Shown in pieces: positions 7,907-17,429 of a stretch of DNA of 64,000 bases (positions within the stretch are counted from its first letter, which is position 1; each line of letters opens with the position of its first letter). The notes under the pieces are model-generated. The model did no database searches. It was not told where the DNA came from and worked only from the letters and a program-made list of their open reading frames with translations. The stretch is from Alphaproteobacteria bacterium (GTDB lineage: Bacteria > Pseudomonadota > Alphaproteobacteria > Paracaedibacterales > VGCI01): contig VGEY01000007.1 of assembly GCA_016869075.1 (NCBI GenBank), positions 1 to 64,000 on the forward strand, written 5' to 3'. The position numbers and the translations under genes are program-made.

Positions 7907-8926
7907 TTAATGAAACCTATAAAGTCCGTTCTCTTGGGTTTCTTTATAGTCTTCGAAGGGTAAGATTTTTTCCACGTCGATGTCATACATATTTGGCGCA
8001 AAGGCGTAGTAAAATGTGTTCTTCTTTCCTTTAAGTGTTTTGGCAGGATGTGCATAAATCTCCCAGTGTCCTTTATCAGGTTCTAAGATACCGAGACTGG
8101 TGTGATAGCACATCATTTTCTTTCGATTTTTAAGGGCTTTTAAAAGAGGAAAGCTAATTCCTTTTGCTTGGCCAGTTCGTGCCCATCTATCAAGTTGTGT
8201 TGCAATATTTACCACTAGACCATGATCTTGAGCTTGTTCATCTAGAAATAAATAACTTCCTGTGGATTCCCATAAATAGGCCTCAGAAAATCCATGGTTT
8301 GTAATGAGAGCTCTAAAGAAATTATGGAAATTAGGATCAACAATTGCATGATCAAGTATATCTACAGAACCAACCGGACCCATAAAATCTTCTGTTAGCT
8401 TATTAAAATATGACCACTGGGTTTCTTGAAGAACGTTTTGCAAGCTTTGCCTCCACGCTGTGTCAGCTTTACATATAAACGAGTGAATTAAACCACTATT
8501 TGAGGCATGAATTGCATCTTGTAGATTCTTTTCTTCACACAGCAAAATTTTTTGGATATGTGTGCTTTTGATTTTTTCAAAAAATTCTAAACCATTTATA
8601 TTGAAAAGAGGATCGGTTGAATCATAATCTAAGACGACTGTTGATATTTCCTCAAATCTTTGTGGGCGGTATATCTCTTGGTGTGTATCTAATATCCGGC
8701 CGGATTGAAATGGATGTATTTTATTTTCAGACAATCTACCGTTATAACGTTTTGTGAAAGGACTTGGATTATATATTTCATTAATATAATGGAGTGCTTT
8801 ATGAGGTGTATGAAAAAAATCAAATGTCAAATTAAATTTAAATAATGTTTCATCAAGCCATTTCATAAGAGTAACTGACTTGTCAACTATGACTACACGC
8901 GTAGGGTGGAAACAGCAGGGTATCAT
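7907..8926 (-). CDS. receiver-like (CheY-fold) protein with unknown C-terminal domain
   Basis: The product is 339 aa. Residues 10-30 (VVIVDKSVTLMKWL) and the segment IS-TVVLDYDSTDPLFNINGLEFFEKI resemble a response-regulator receiver: the phospho-acceptor Asp of VVLDYD is present, and a Lys in SFICKAD fits the conserved Lys. One of the two acidic pocket residues is replaced by Lys (DK instead of DD), and a long insert separates strands 2 and 3. The C-terminal 170 residues (with HGFSEAYLWESTGSYLFLD) form no output domain I know. No DNA-binding helix-turn-helix and no sensor kinase were found nearby. A regulatory role is inferred, not shown. Confidence 0.6.
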   Translation of the reverse strand: MIPCCFHPTRVVIVDKSVTLMKWLDETLFKFNLTFDFFHTPHKALHYINEIYNPSPFTKRYNGRLSENKIHPFQSGRILDTHQEIYRPQRFEEISTVVLDYDSTDPLFNINGLEFFEKIKSTHIQKILLCEEKNLQDAIHASNSGLIHSFICKADTAWRQSLQNVLQETQWSYFNKLTEDFMGPVGSVDILDHAIVDPNFHNFFRALITNHGFSEAYLWESTGSYLFLDEQAQDHGLVVNIATQLDRWARTGQAKGISFPLLKALKNRKKMMCYHTSLGILEPDKGHWEIYAHPAKTLKGKKNTFYYAFAPNMYDIDVEKILPFEDYKETQENGLYRFH

Positions 8927-9153
8927 TTATTTTTCTCCCTTCTATGGTAAAAGTTGAACGTGAACCATTTTGTTTAATTTGGGCAGTATTCTATCTATTT
9001 TATGCATACCTCATATGGTTATAACTGTTATAACTTACCCGCATGGGTAATATAAATCTATGCGACATAACGTCAGTAAAAAGGAACGCATAAAATGCAG
9101 AATCTTTAAGAAAAGTCTTGCATGATAAAACTATATGAACCTATGAATAGAAT

Positions 9154-10815
9154 ATGAAATATATCAGTCATTTATTGCGTCCTGGATTGTGGCTTATACC
9201 GTTATTAGTCGTATGGTTTAGCATGTTTTTAGGCAATCGACCCTTTGCTTCGCCAGATGAAGGGAGATACGTTGAAATACCCCGAGAAATGGCGACCACA
9301 CAAGATTATATCACACCTCGCCTTAATGGAGTTAAATATTTTGAAAAGCCCCCATTATTTTATTGGCTTCAAGCAGCGCATATAAAAATATTTGGCATTC
9401 AAGAATGGGCAATGCGCCTTATCAGCGTGTTATTTGCTATTATTGGGTGCTTAGCAGTGTTTTTGTTTTCCCGACGTTTTTATAACGATAAAACTGCTTT
9501 TTTAGCATGCATAATTTTAGCAACAAGTCCTCTTTATTATGCCTTGAGTCGTCTTATTATCCTGGATATGGCGGTAACTTCGCTTATAACCCTGAGTTTA
9601 TTATCTTTCATATTAACAGTATATACGCCTCCTGGAATGAGTCGACGCTTATGGGCTTGGGCCTTTTATACATGCTCTGCGCTGGGAGTTCTTACAAAAG
9701 GGCTTATGGTTTTAGCCATTTCTGGTCCAACTATATTAATCTGGACTTTAATAACCAATAAATGGCGAGAATGGTGGCCTGCATACATACCTACAGGGTG
9801 TATCATATTCTTTCTAATAGCAGCGCCATGGCATATTGTTGCGAGCATACATAATCCTGAGTTTGCTTATAAATATTTTATTATAGAACACTTTATGCGC
9901 TATACAACTTCAGTACATTTACGCACCCAACACTTTCTGTTTTTTGTGCCTGTTTTATGCTTAGGTTTTTTTCCTTGGATTGGATTAGTATGGAGCGCTA
10001 TGCGACAAGAATTAAGTTTACCTTCTTCGATTCCTCAACGAGATATTTCTTTATTTCTTCTAATTTGGGCTGCATGGGTTTTTAGCTTTTTCTCGGTTTC
10101 TAATTCAAAACTCATCCCTTATATTCTTCCTTGCTTCCCTCCTCTTGCCATCATTGTGGGCTCTTATTGGTCAGAAATAATTCAGGCAGCCACATCAAAA
10201 AAAATTTACCGCCTGATTATAAAATTTTCATTGTTAAATGTTATTTTAAGTGTTTCTGGGCTTGTTTTGCTTTGGCAATTGCCTCATTTAATTGACCACA
10301 AACCTTATCTCTGGTTGGATTTTACTGTCCTTGCTTGCCTTATATTACTTCTGGCACTTATTGCCCTTGTTTTTTTATATATAAAGCAGATAAAAATTGC
10401 CACCGTGGCCTTGCCCCTATCTGCCGTGGTTTTAGTGGCCTTTGTCATACGTCTTATGCCAGAGCTTCAACACCCTTCAGTAAAACCATTAGCACAAACG
10501 ATTAACACGCTTAAAAGATCCGATGATATTATTGGAAGTTATAAAGTCTATTATCAAGACTTGCCTGTCTACCTTAACCAAATTGTTCATGTTTTTGGAG
10601 TCAAAGGTGAAATGGAGTTTGGGTGTGAGGTTGAAGATTGTTCAAAATGGATGCTAAATGAAAGCGATTTTCTAAATCTTTGGAAGAGTAAGAAGCGCTT
10701 ACTTATTGTTACCAGGCAAAGTGAGATTCTTAATATTGCTAAGAAAAATCCTCTTTTTCAATTCACAACTCTTGGAATAAGTAATGGAAATGTTCTTATA
10801 ACAAATTCATCTTAG
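9154..10815 (+). CDS. ArnT/PMT-family membrane glycosyltransferase
   Basis: The product is 553 aa, a polytopic GT-C enzyme (about 11-12 hydrophobic segments) that transfers a sugar from a polyprenyl-phosphate donor on the periplasmic side of the inner membrane. The family signature lies in the first periplasmic loop: SPDEGRYVEIPREM (catalytic acid Asp35, Glu36) followed by LNGVKYFEKPPLFYWL (58-73). This is typical of ArnT, which adds 4-amino-4-deoxy-L-arabinose to lipid A, and of its close relatives. No arn synthesis genes are next to it, so the donor may differ. It stands alone and is convergent with the transglycosylase. Confidence 0.85.
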   Translation: MKYISHLLRPGLWLIPLLVVWFSMFLGNRPFASPDEGRYVEIPREMATTQDYITPRLNGVKYFEKPPLFYWLQAAHIKIFGIQEWAMRLISVLFAIIGCLAVFLFSRRFYNDKTAFLACIILATSPLYYALSRLIILDMAVTSLITLSLLSFILTVYTPPGMSRRLWAWAFYTCSALGVLTKGLMVLAISGPTILIWTLITNKWREWWPAYIPTGCIIFFLIAAPWHIVASIHNPEFAYKYFIIEHFMRYTTSVHLRTQHFLFFVPVLCLGFFPWIGLVWSAMRQELSLPSSIPQRDISLFLLIWAAWVFSFFSVSNSKLIPYILPCFPPLAIIVGSYWSEIIQAATSKKIYRLIIKFSLLNVILSVSGLVLLWQLPHLIDHKPYLWLDFTVLACLILLLALIALVFLYIKQIKIATVALPLSAVVLVAFVIRLMPELQHPSVKPLAQTINTLKRSDDIIGSYKVYYQDLPVYLNQIVHVFGVKGEMEFGCEVEDCSKWMLNESDFLNLWKSKKRLLIVTRQSEILNIAKKNPLFQFTTLGISNGNVLITNSS

Positions 10816-10849
10816 GGGATTGATAAAAATAAGGTACCTTCTTTTTAGG

Positions 10850-11794
10850 TTATCTTGTTCGAATTTTACGCAAAACTTGGGTTGAGGGCTTTTTAAGCTT
10901 GGGAGCTAGTTTGTCATGCTTAAAAGAAACATTAATGATTTTTCCAGTAAACGCACCATCATTCTGCGCTTGCATCACTTTCTGTGATGGAAACTGTACT
11001 CCCATGGTATTAATAATAATTTTTGCATTTGCTTTTATAGGTTTTCCGAAAACAAATTTAGCGCCATTGTTTTCTTGGACTCTGTGATAAACCATTCTAG
11101 GTATTCCGCCGTTAAATCCTTTATAGGGGGCAAATCGAACAATCATAGAGACCTTACGACCACTGGGGGCATCAATATTGTTTACAATTTCTCCTTTATG
11201 CTTATTTAAAAGGGCAGGTGTAATTTCAGGCTGCATTTGATCCATTTCAAGAAATGATTGATGCAAAGCAAAGGGCAAACTTTGCATTTTTTCCCACGTT
11301 TTTAAAACACGCGCTCGATAGGGAATGTGATATTCAGGAGTAGCGGAGTGATAATGTGCTATGGCATTCACCCAAGACCCTTTATTTTCTTTCTTACTTT
11401 TAAGAAATTTTGCTGCATATGCAATATTCGTTGCTGGATCAAAAGCTGCTTCAAGAGAAGGAAAAGCTTTTGGGTGTTGTTTTAAATTTACCTGCATACA
11501 TCCAACGTCAATACTGTTTATGCCCTGTGATTGCAACCTTTTAACCGTAGAAATGGCTTCTTCTTTAGTAGCAAAAACAAATGGTTTACCGTTGGCATTA
11601 ATTGTCCATGGCCATGCAACGACAGAACGCCCTACTTTACGGCCGGATTCTACGTGAGAAATAGCAGTTAAGAGCTTTGCGGGAATACCGTGTGATATTT
11701 CATATCTGCGAATCAAGGGTTCACATGTATTCCATGCATAGCTTTGGGAGAAGAGTGTGCACGCAACCAAAAGCAGAATTAATCTTTTCACCAT
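10850..11794 (-). CDS. exported lytic murein transglycosylase (SLT domain)
   Basis: The product is 314 aa. Residues 1-20 are a signal peptide ending SYA, so it works in the periplasm, cleaving glycan strands of peptidoglycan. The SLT domain spans residues 22-170: Glu49 in AISHVESG is the expected catalytic acid, and SIDVGCMQVNLKQHP, IAYAAKFL and AIAHYHSATPEY match the lysozyme-like fold of the type seen in conjugation and type IV-secretion-associated transglycosylases. The C-terminal 120 residues are basic and not recognised. No secretion operon is adjacent. It could serve wall turnover or insertion of an envelope machine. Confidence 0.85.
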   Translation of the reverse strand: MVKRLILLLVACTLFSQSYAWNTCEPLIRRYEISHGIPAKLLTAISHVESGRKVGRSVVAWPWTINANGKPFVFATKEEAISTVKRLQSQGINSIDVGCMQVNLKQHPKAFPSLEAAFDPATNIAYAAKFLKSKKENKGSWVNAIAHYHSATPEYHIPYRARVLKTWEKMQSLPFALHQSFLEMDQMQPEITPALLNKHKGEIVNNIDAPSGRKVSMIVRFAPYKGFNGGIPRMVYHRVQENNGAKFVFGKPIKANAKIIINTMGVQFPSQKVMQAQNDGAFTGKIINVSFKHDKLAPKLKKPSTQVLRKIRTR

Positions 11795-11912
11795 GGGATA
11801 TACTCCCTTAAATATGTATAAATTTACATATTTTAAGAAATACGGTGATAATCGTTAATTATTAGTTAATATTTTAAATGCAATAAGGAAAACATAGAAG
11901 AGAGAAATGGGG

Positions 11913-11970
11913 TGAGGTCTTCCTCCTCAATTAGATTATCTTAGGCAACGAAATTAGGAAGAAGACCTCA
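11913..11970 (-). terminator. long inverted repeat downstream of the Cys-rich lipoprotein
   Basis: TGAGGTCTTCCTCCT (11913-11927) and AGGAAGAAGACCTCA (11956-11970) are complementary at 14 of 15 positions, with a 28-bp loop. The arms lie 16 bp after the stop of the small lipoprotein on the minus strand. It may end that transcript or be a mobile-type palindrome; the loop is longer than a classic terminator loop and no T run follows. Confidence 0.45.
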
Positions 11971-11985
11971 AATCTTACTATGATT

Positions 11986-12111
11986 TTAGTAGGTAACTTT
12001 TTTACCAGAACAGCCACAATCGCTCATTGAATTAGAACAATTGCCACGCTTCATTGAACAACAAGCACTTAGTACAATAGAAACACATAGACATAATAAT
12101 AATTTATACAT
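11986..12111 (-). CDS. 41-aa cysteine-rich lipoprotein
   Basis: The ORF is 41 codons on the minus strand, with a perfect GGAGG 6 bp before its ATG. It reads as a short signal (LLLCLCVSIVL), a lipobox LSAC (cleavage and lipidation at Cys17) and a mature part of about 25 residues with five cysteines (CCSMKRGNCSNSMSDCGCSGKK). It is therefore probably a membrane-anchored small lipoprotein; entericidin-like peptides have a similar size and shape, but I do not claim homology. A hairpin follows the stop. The good ribosome-binding site, lipobox and clean stop make a real gene likely despite the length. Confidence 0.7.
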   Translation of the reverse strand: MYKLLLCLCVSIVLSACCSMKRGNCSNSMSDCGCSGKKVTY

Positions 12112-12252
12112 TTTTACCTCCATTATTTAGTCTTTAAATTATAGCTTATAATTAGTAAATAAATTATTGATAGTATAACTTCTAGGTCTAGATTCCTTTT
12201 TATAAAAGATACATACTTATATTAAGATTTTTATAAATTACTGGAGATTTAG

Positions 12253-13407
12253 ATGTCATCCCTAGATTTTGCTTTAAGTGAGACTGCCCTTAATGTTCGA
12301 GAATTGGTTCAACAATTTTCTTCAAAGCATATTTCCCCCCTTGCTGCAGAAATTGATGAAAGTAATATATTCCCTAGAAACCTTTGGCCGGAACTGGGCA
12401 AACTCGGCCTCCTTGGTATGACCGTATCTGAAAAATATGGTGGGTCTGGAATGGGATATGAAGAGCATGTCATTGCCATGGAAGAAATTTCGCGTGGTTC
12501 GGCTTCTGTCGGCCTGAGCTATGGTGCACATTCTAATCTATGCGTTAACCAAATTCATCTCAATGGCACTGAAGAACAAAAAAGAAATTACCTGCCGGGC
12601 CTCATTTCTGGATTGCATGTAGGCGCACTTGCCATGAGTGAAACAGGCGCAGGATCCGATGTTGTTTCTATGAAGCTACGAGCAGAGGATAAAGGCAATC
12701 ATTACTCCCTTAATGGCACAAAAATGTGGATTACTAATGGTCCAGACGCTGATGTGTTAGTAGTTTATGCAAAAACCAGTCCTGAAGCTGGATCAAAGGG
12801 AATAACCTGCTTTTTAATTGAAAAAGGAATGCCTGGTTTTTCTACCGCCCAAAAGCTAAATAAACTGGGAATGAGAGGGTCTAATACGTGTGAATTAGTG
12901 TTTAAAGATTGCCTTGTTCCTCGGGAAAATATATTAGGTAAAGTGAATGAGGGCGTTCGCGTGCTCATGAGTGGTCTCGACTATGAGCGCGTGGTCCTTT
13001 CAGGGGGGCCTTTAGGTATTATGCAGGCAAGTTTAGATATCGCCCTTCCCTATGCTCAAGAGAGAGAGCAATTTGGCCAAAAAATCGGAGAATTTCAACT
13101 CGTTCAAGCAAAACTTGCAGATATGTATACACAAACGAATGCTGCCCGAGCCTATGTATACTCCGTTGCGAGAGCCTGTGATAAGGGGGTCGTAACCCGC
13201 AAGGATGCAGCGGCTGCAATCTTGTTTGCTGCAGAAGCTGCTACCAGGATAAGCTTGGATGCAATCCAAATTTTGGGAGGGAATGGCTATATCAATGAAT
13301 ATCCAACAGGGCGCTTATTAAGGGATGCAAAGCTTTATGAAATTGGGGCGGGCACTTCTGAAATTCGAAGAATGCTCATTGGACGAGAATTGTTTAAAGG
13401 AAATTGA
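12253..13407 (+). CDS. ivd: isovaleryl-CoA dehydrogenase
   Basis: The product is 384 aa, an FAD-dependent acyl-CoA dehydrogenase of leucine breakdown (isovaleryl-CoA to 3-methylcrotonyl-CoA), passing electrons to ETF. It has the family order of N-terminal helices, beta domain ([24 protein letters not shown]) and C-terminal helices ([22 protein letters not shown]). Glu245 in [15 protein letters not shown] sits where isovaleryl-CoA dehydrogenases carry the catalytic base, unlike the C-terminal Glu of short/medium-chain enzymes. No methylcrotonyl-CoA carboxylase or other leucine catabolic genes are nearby. It is a single gene with AT-rich upstream sequence. Confidence 0.88.
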   Translation: MSSLDFALSETALNVRELVQQFSSKHISPLAAEIDESNIFPRNLWPELGKLGLLGMTVSEKYGGSGMGYEEHVIAMEEISRGSASVGLSYGAHSNLCVNQIHLNGTEEQKRNYLPGLISGLHVGALAMSETGAGSDVVSMKLRAEDKGNHYSLNGTKMWITNGPDADVLVVYAKTSPEAGSKGITCFLIEKGMPGFSTAQKLNKLGMRGSNTCELVFKDCLVPRENILGKVNEGVRVLMSGLDYERVVLSGGPLGIMQASLDIALPYAQEREQFGQKIGEFQLVQAKLADMYTQTNAARAYVYSVARACDKGVVTRKDAAAAILFAAEAATRISLDAIQILGGNGYINEYPTGRLLRDAKLYEIGAGTSEIRRMLIGRELFKGN

Positions 13408-13417
13408 AATTGGCTAA

Positions 13418-13445
13418 ATCTCTTATTGCTTTTCTGCCAAGAGAT
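13418..13445 (+). promoter_or_regulatory. leader hairpin before rpmI-rplT
   Basis: ATCTCTT (13418-13424) and AAGAGAT (13439-13445) form a 7-bp stem about 100 bp before rpmI. In many bacteria L20 represses its own mRNA through leader structures; whether this hairpin does so cannot be told from sequence. It could also just end the ivd transcript, although no T run follows. Confidence 0.25.
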
Positions 13446-13542
13446 CGGCTATAAGTAAGGGTGTTATTAAAAGACGGCGTGGCTAAGGGTATGCCTAATC
13501 CGTTATTACATTTTTATTAATTTTAATTGAAGAGAGAGAGAA

Positions 13543-13740
13543 ATGCCCAAGTTAAAAACAAAAAGCAGCGCAAAGAAGAGATTCAGAGTTACAGCAAGTG
13601 GAAAGGTTAAAATGGGCCAAGCTGGAAAACGGCATGGTATGAGAAAGCGTACAAACAAAATGCTCCGCAATGCTCGTGGAATGACCATTATGCATGAAGC
13701 TGATGCAAAAAAAGTTCTCACCTATTATTTTCATATGTAA
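13543..13740 (+). CDS. rpmI: 50S ribosomal protein L35
   Basis: The product is 65 aa and very basic. It starts [14 protein letters not shown] with the usual [19 protein letters not shown] motif and carries [13 protein letters not shown] in the second half, both typical of L35. GAGAGAGAG precedes the ATG. It is followed 12 bp later by rplT, the conserved pair; infC, often the gene before rpmI, is absent here. It assembles into the 50S subunit. Confidence 0.97.
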   Translation: MPKLKTKSSAKKRFRVTASGKVKMGQAGKRHGMRKRTNKMLRNARGMTIMHEADAKKVLTYYFHM

Positions 13741-13752
13741 GGAGTCTCCAGT

Positions 13753-14112
13753 ATGGCACGCGTAAAAAGAGGCGTTACAACACACGCCCGTCATAAAAAG
13801 GTTTTAAAGTTATCTAAAGGTTTTCGTGGTAGATCCAGCAAATGCTTTCGCATTGCACTGCAACGTCTTGAGAAATCATGGCAATATGCATATCGTGATC
13901 GTCGCAATAAAAAGCGTGAATTTCGTGCTTTATGGATTCAAAGAATTAATGCAGCTGCCCGTGCTAATGGTTTAACATACTCTCGTTTTATTAATGGTTT
14001 ACTCAAATCAGGTATTACTGTTGATCGAAAAGTCATGGCAGATTTAGCTGTCAACAAACCTGAGGCCTTTAAATTCTTAGTTGAGCAAGCACAGAAAGCT
14101 CTTGCAGCATAA
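13753..14112 (+). CDS. rplT: 50S ribosomal protein L20
   Basis: The product is 119 aa, the standard L20 length. The N-terminus [18 protein letters not shown] is diagnostic, and the C-terminal globular half includes [18 protein letters not shown], which contacts 23S rRNA during early 50S assembly. It forms an operon with rpmI (12-bp gap, AAGGAG before the ATG). pheS/pheT, frequent downstream neighbours, are replaced by parE. Confidence 0.97.
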   Translation: MARVKRGVTTHARHKKVLKLSKGFRGRSSKCFRIALQRLEKSWQYAYRDRRNKKREFRALWIQRINAAARANGLTYSRFINGLLKSGITVDRKVMADLAVNKPEAFKFLVEQAQKALAA

Positions 14113-14159
14113 ACGTACCAATTAGATTTAAAGTATTTCACTTATGAAAAGGAAGCTAT

Positions 14160-14234
14160 ATGCGTTCTTATTATATATTAAGTAAGCCCCCTACTCGCTT
14201 TCATTTTTTAAAATGTAAAGTGCTTTTTAGGTAA
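14160..14234 (+). CDS. possible 24-aa leader ORF before parE
   Basis: The ATG at 14160 has AAGGAAG 5 bp upstream and opens 24 codons (MRSYYILSKPPTRFHFLKCK...), stopping 3 bp before the parE ATG. The spacing would allow translational coupling to parE. The peptide has no recognised homology, and chance ORFs of this length are common, so the call rests only on the ribosome-binding site and position. Confidence 0.3.
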   Translation: MRSYYILSKPPTRFHFLKCKVLFR

Positions 14235-14237
14235 ACA

Positions 14238-16268
14238 ATGTCCGACCTTTTCCGCCAAAGTACAACGAAGAAAAAGAATGATCTCTTAAGCAGCACCTCA
14301 CGTAAAGGAGGTGATGCAGAGAATATAGGTTCTTATTCTGCCAAAGACATCGAAGTTCTTGAGGGGCTTGAGCCTGTTCGTAAACGTCCTGGGATGTACA
14401 TTGGGGGCACAGATGAAAAGGCTATGCACCATCTGGTTGCCGAAGTTTTAGACAATGCTATGGACGAAGTCGTTTCAGGGCACGCAAGTCGCATTGATAT
14501 GCGTCTCGAACCAGGTAATATCATCAGTATTCGTGACAATGGTCGTGGAATTCCGACGGACCCTCATCCAAAATTTCCCAAGCTTTCCGCTTTAGAAGTT
14601 ATATTGACGACACTGCATTCAGGTGGAAAATTTAACAATAAGGTTTATACGACCTCGGGAGGGTTACATGGTGTAGGAATTTCCGTTGTAAATGCGTTAT
14701 CTGACCTTCTTGAAATTGAAATAGCGCGCTCAAGAAGTATTTGGCGCCAGACTTACTCTAAGGGAAAACCCTCCTCTAAGCTTCGTTTACAAGAATCTGC
14801 AACCAGTCGCCGTGGGACAACAATTCGCTTTCATCCCGATCCTGAAATTTTTGGAAATTCTCATCATTTACGACCTGCTCTTCTATACCAAATGGCGCGA
14901 GCTAAAGCCTATCTTTTTAAAGGGGTGGAAATTAATTGGTCGTGTGACCCTTCGCTTATACATGCTAATGATAAAACACCCTTAACCGCTCGCCTACACT
15001 ACCCTTCCGGATTAATGGATTACTTATCAGATCAGCTAGTGGATCGCCCAGTAATAACGGAAAACCCTTTTGCTGGAGAGGCAATCTTTCCAAATAAACA
15101 GGGGCGCGTTGAGTGGGCCGTTGCCTGGCTTGGTGGTGATGAGAGCGGCGATGAAGTGGGATGGATTTCGTCCTTTTGTAATACCATACCGACCACTCTA
15201 GGAGGAACTCATGAGAGCGGCTTTCGCCAAGCGTTAACGCGTGCCTTAAAAGATTATGGTGAACGTGTTGGGAATAGGCGTGCCTCCCAAATAACCAGTG
15301 ATGATGTAACGGGTGGGGCTACGATTATCTTATCTTGCTTTATAAATCAGCCCCAATTTCAAGGACAAACTAAGGAAAAATTAGCCAGTGTCGAAGCAAC
15401 TCGCCTCGTTGAAAACAGTGTTAAAGACCATTTTGATCACTGGTTAGGGGATCATCCGCAAGGAGCCACTCAATTATTAGAGCACATAATTGCTCGAGCT
15501 GAAGACCGCATTAAGCGCCGTCAAGCAAAGGAAATTGCTCGATCCAGTGCAACACGTAAAATACGTCTCCCAGGTAAGCTTGCAGATTGTAGCTCAAATC
15601 AGGCTGATAATAGTGAAATCTTTATTGTGGAAGGTGACTCCGCAGGGGGTTCAGCAAAACAAGCTCGCGACAGAGCAACCCAGGCAGTCCTCCCTCTACG
15701 TGGTAAAATATTAAATGTTGCCAATGCCTCAGTTGAAAAACTCCACGCAAATCAGGAAATAAGTGATCTTATCCTTGCCCTAGGCTGCGGTCGAGGAGAT
15801 GTCTGTGATCCTGAAAAATTGCGCTATGATAAAGTTATTATTATGACAGATGCTGATGTAGATGGAGCGCATATTGCTTCCCTCCTTCTCACCTTTTTCT
15901 TTCAAGAAATGCGCGCTCTTATTGAAACAGGACATATTTACCTTGCTCAACCCCCTCTTTACCGCTTAACCCATGGTGCGAAATCAGTTTATGCTAAAAA
16001 CGATAAAGAAAGGGACCGTTTTATTCAGACACAATTTAAGGGTGCCAAGAATATCGACATTGGTAGATTTAAAGGTCTAGGCGAAATGCTCCCTGCTCAG
16101 CTGAGAGACACAACCATGCATCGGGATAAGCGAACGCTCTTAAGAGTCCGTATAGAAGAAGGCGAGAATGTTTCTCAATTCGTAACACGCCTTATGGGAA
16201 AAAATCCTGACGCACGCTATGCTTTTATTCAAGAAAATGCCCCCTACATTCAGGAAGTGGATATATAA
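14238..16268 (+). CDS. parE: DNA topoisomerase IV subunit B
   Basis: The product is 676 aa, the ATPase subunit that with ParC decatenates daughter chromosomes. The GHKL ATPase domain shows EVLDNAMDE (Glu69, Asn73), DNGRGIPTD and SGGLHGVGISVVNAL; a transducer domain follows. The TOPRIM domain has FIVEGDSAGGSAKQARDR, LPLRGKILNV and DADVDGAHI with its metal-binding acids. The lack of the long GyrB C-terminal insertion and the length favour ParE over GyrB. The N-terminal 35 residues are a Ser/Lys-rich extension. parC is not in the window. Confidence 0.93.
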   Translation: MSDLFRQSTTKKKNDLLSSTSRKGGDAENIGSYSAKDIEVLEGLEPVRKRPGMYIGGTDEKAMHHLVAEVLDNAMDEVVSGHASRIDMRLEPGNIISIRDNGRGIPTDPHPKFPKLSALEVILTTLHSGGKFNNKVYTTSGGLHGVGISVVNALSDLLEIEIARSRSIWRQTYSKGKPSSKLRLQESATSRRGTTIRFHPDPEIFGNSHHLRPALLYQMARAKAYLFKGVEINWSCDPSLIHANDKTPLTARLHYPSGLMDYLSDQLVDRPVITENPFAGEAIFPNKQGRVEWAVAWLGGDESGDEVGWISSFCNTIPTTLGGTHESGFRQALTRALKDYGERVGNRRASQITSDDVTGGATIILSCFINQPQFQGQTKEKLASVEATRLVENSVKDHFDHWLGDHPQGATQLLEHIIARAEDRIKRRQAKEIARSSATRKIRLPGKLADCSSNQADNSEIFIVEGDSAGGSAKQARDRATQAVLPLRGKILNVANASVEKLHANQEISDLILALGCGRGDVCDPEKLRYDKVIIMTDADVDGAHIASLLLTFFFQEMRALIETGHIYLAQPPLYRLTHGAKSVYAKNDKERDRFIQTQFKGAKNIDIGRFKGLGEMLPAQLRDTTMHRDKRTLLRVRIEEGENVSQFVTRLMGKNPDARYAFIQENAPYIQEVDI

Positions 16269-16295
16269 GGCTTCTCTTTGTTAAATGCCTGAGTC

Positions 16296-17198
16296 TTACC
16301 CAATTTTTAATCCCAAAAAACCTCCTTTAGAGTCTGCCTTTTTTGGCTGACCGACAGGATGTTTAACAAAGTATTCATTAAGCCATCCTTGAAATTGTCC
16401 ATGCTTCACTTTGCAATCTTGGGCGACCAATAGACTTTTTTCCTGGCTCTTTTGAAATATACTCTTAATATTTTCTACAGTGAATTTGCCATTTAATGAA
16501 GGAGGATTCATTTTATATTTTTTTTCCAAATCTTCTTTAGAAATTCTTCCGGTAATATCAAATAATTGTACCCAATCTAGTGCGTCTTTCGTTTCTTTCT
16601 CTATAAGGGAAATAAAGCCTAAACCAGTTTTTGTTAAATTTACCGCATCAGAATCTGGTAGGTTATTAATTAATTTTATTCCGGCTTCAATTTGAATTTT
16701 TGCGGAATTGCAGCCAGTTGTGACTTCACTATAATGATCTTCTAATAATTTTTTTAGAAGTCCATTCAATTCATTCACTGTGTAAGTGGATTCTGATGCC
16801 TTTTCAGCGGGTTTTTGTGGTGTTCCACTTTGAGCAGCTGCACCTCCTGCTCGAGATTGTCCAATGACAGGTCCAGTCCCAGCAGGGCGTTGTGCAGGAG
16901 TACCGGCAGGAGATGGTGCTTGTGAAGGGAGCCCCTTTCTTGCAGGAGGAAGTGGAACAGGTCGTTTAGGGGGCGAGTCTGAGGCACCTTGCGCAGGAGG
17001 TTTACTAACCGCAAGCATACAAGACTCCACGGTTCCGGGAGTACAATTTGCAATACATTCATCTTTTTTAACAGCATCAGAACATGCTACCTTTGTACAT
17101 TCTCTTAAACATTTTACATGATTCCAATTGGCACCAAAAACGCATGTACTCATTGAGAGAGCGCTGGCAATTGTAAGAACAACATATTTTGTACGCAT
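16296..17198 (-). CDS. secreted protein with Cys cluster and Pro-rich linker (hypothetical)
   Basis: The start is placed at the ATG of MRTKYVV (17198), because AAGGAG lies 6 bp upstream; a 9-codon longer frame exists but would bury that site. The product is 300 aa. A signal peptide (residues 1-23, ending VFGA) is followed by a cluster of seven cysteines in about 35 residues (CLRECTKVACS..ECIANCTPGTVESC), a Pro/Ala/Gly-rich linker (about 70-140) and a helical C-terminal domain of about 150 residues. It is probably periplasmic or released. The family is unknown. Cys-rich exported proteins also occur at 11986 and 60174. It is convergent with parE. Confidence 0.7.
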   Translation of the reverse strand: MRTKYVVLTIASALSMSTCVFGANWNHVKCLRECTKVACSDAVKKDECIANCTPGTVESCMLAVSKPPAQGASDSPPKRPVPLPPARKGLPSQAPSPAGTPAQRPAGTGPVIGQSRAGGAAAQSGTPQKPAEKASESTYTVNELNGLLKKLLEDHYSEVTTGCNSAKIQIEAGIKLINNLPDSDAVNLTKTGLGFISLIEKETKDALDWVQLFDITGRISKEDLEKKYKMNPPSLNGKFTVENIKSIFQKSQEKSLLVAQDCKVKHGQFQGWLNEYFVKHPVGQPKKADSKGGFLGLKIG

Positions 17199-17429
17199 TT
17201 GACACTCCTTAAGAAAGAACTTCATGAATATAGAATATCGTATTTTTCTTAATTAATTCTTAATGGATATGACTTGCTTTTCAGGTCGTAAATTTAACCA
17301 ACCAGATTAACACTTTATCAATAATTTTTATTTTATAATGGCAAATTATACTTGCATTTTCACTTATAATTACTTTTGTGCTGGTGTATTTGGAGCAAGT
17401 AGAAACTAAACACCAGGAAAGGAAAAGCG

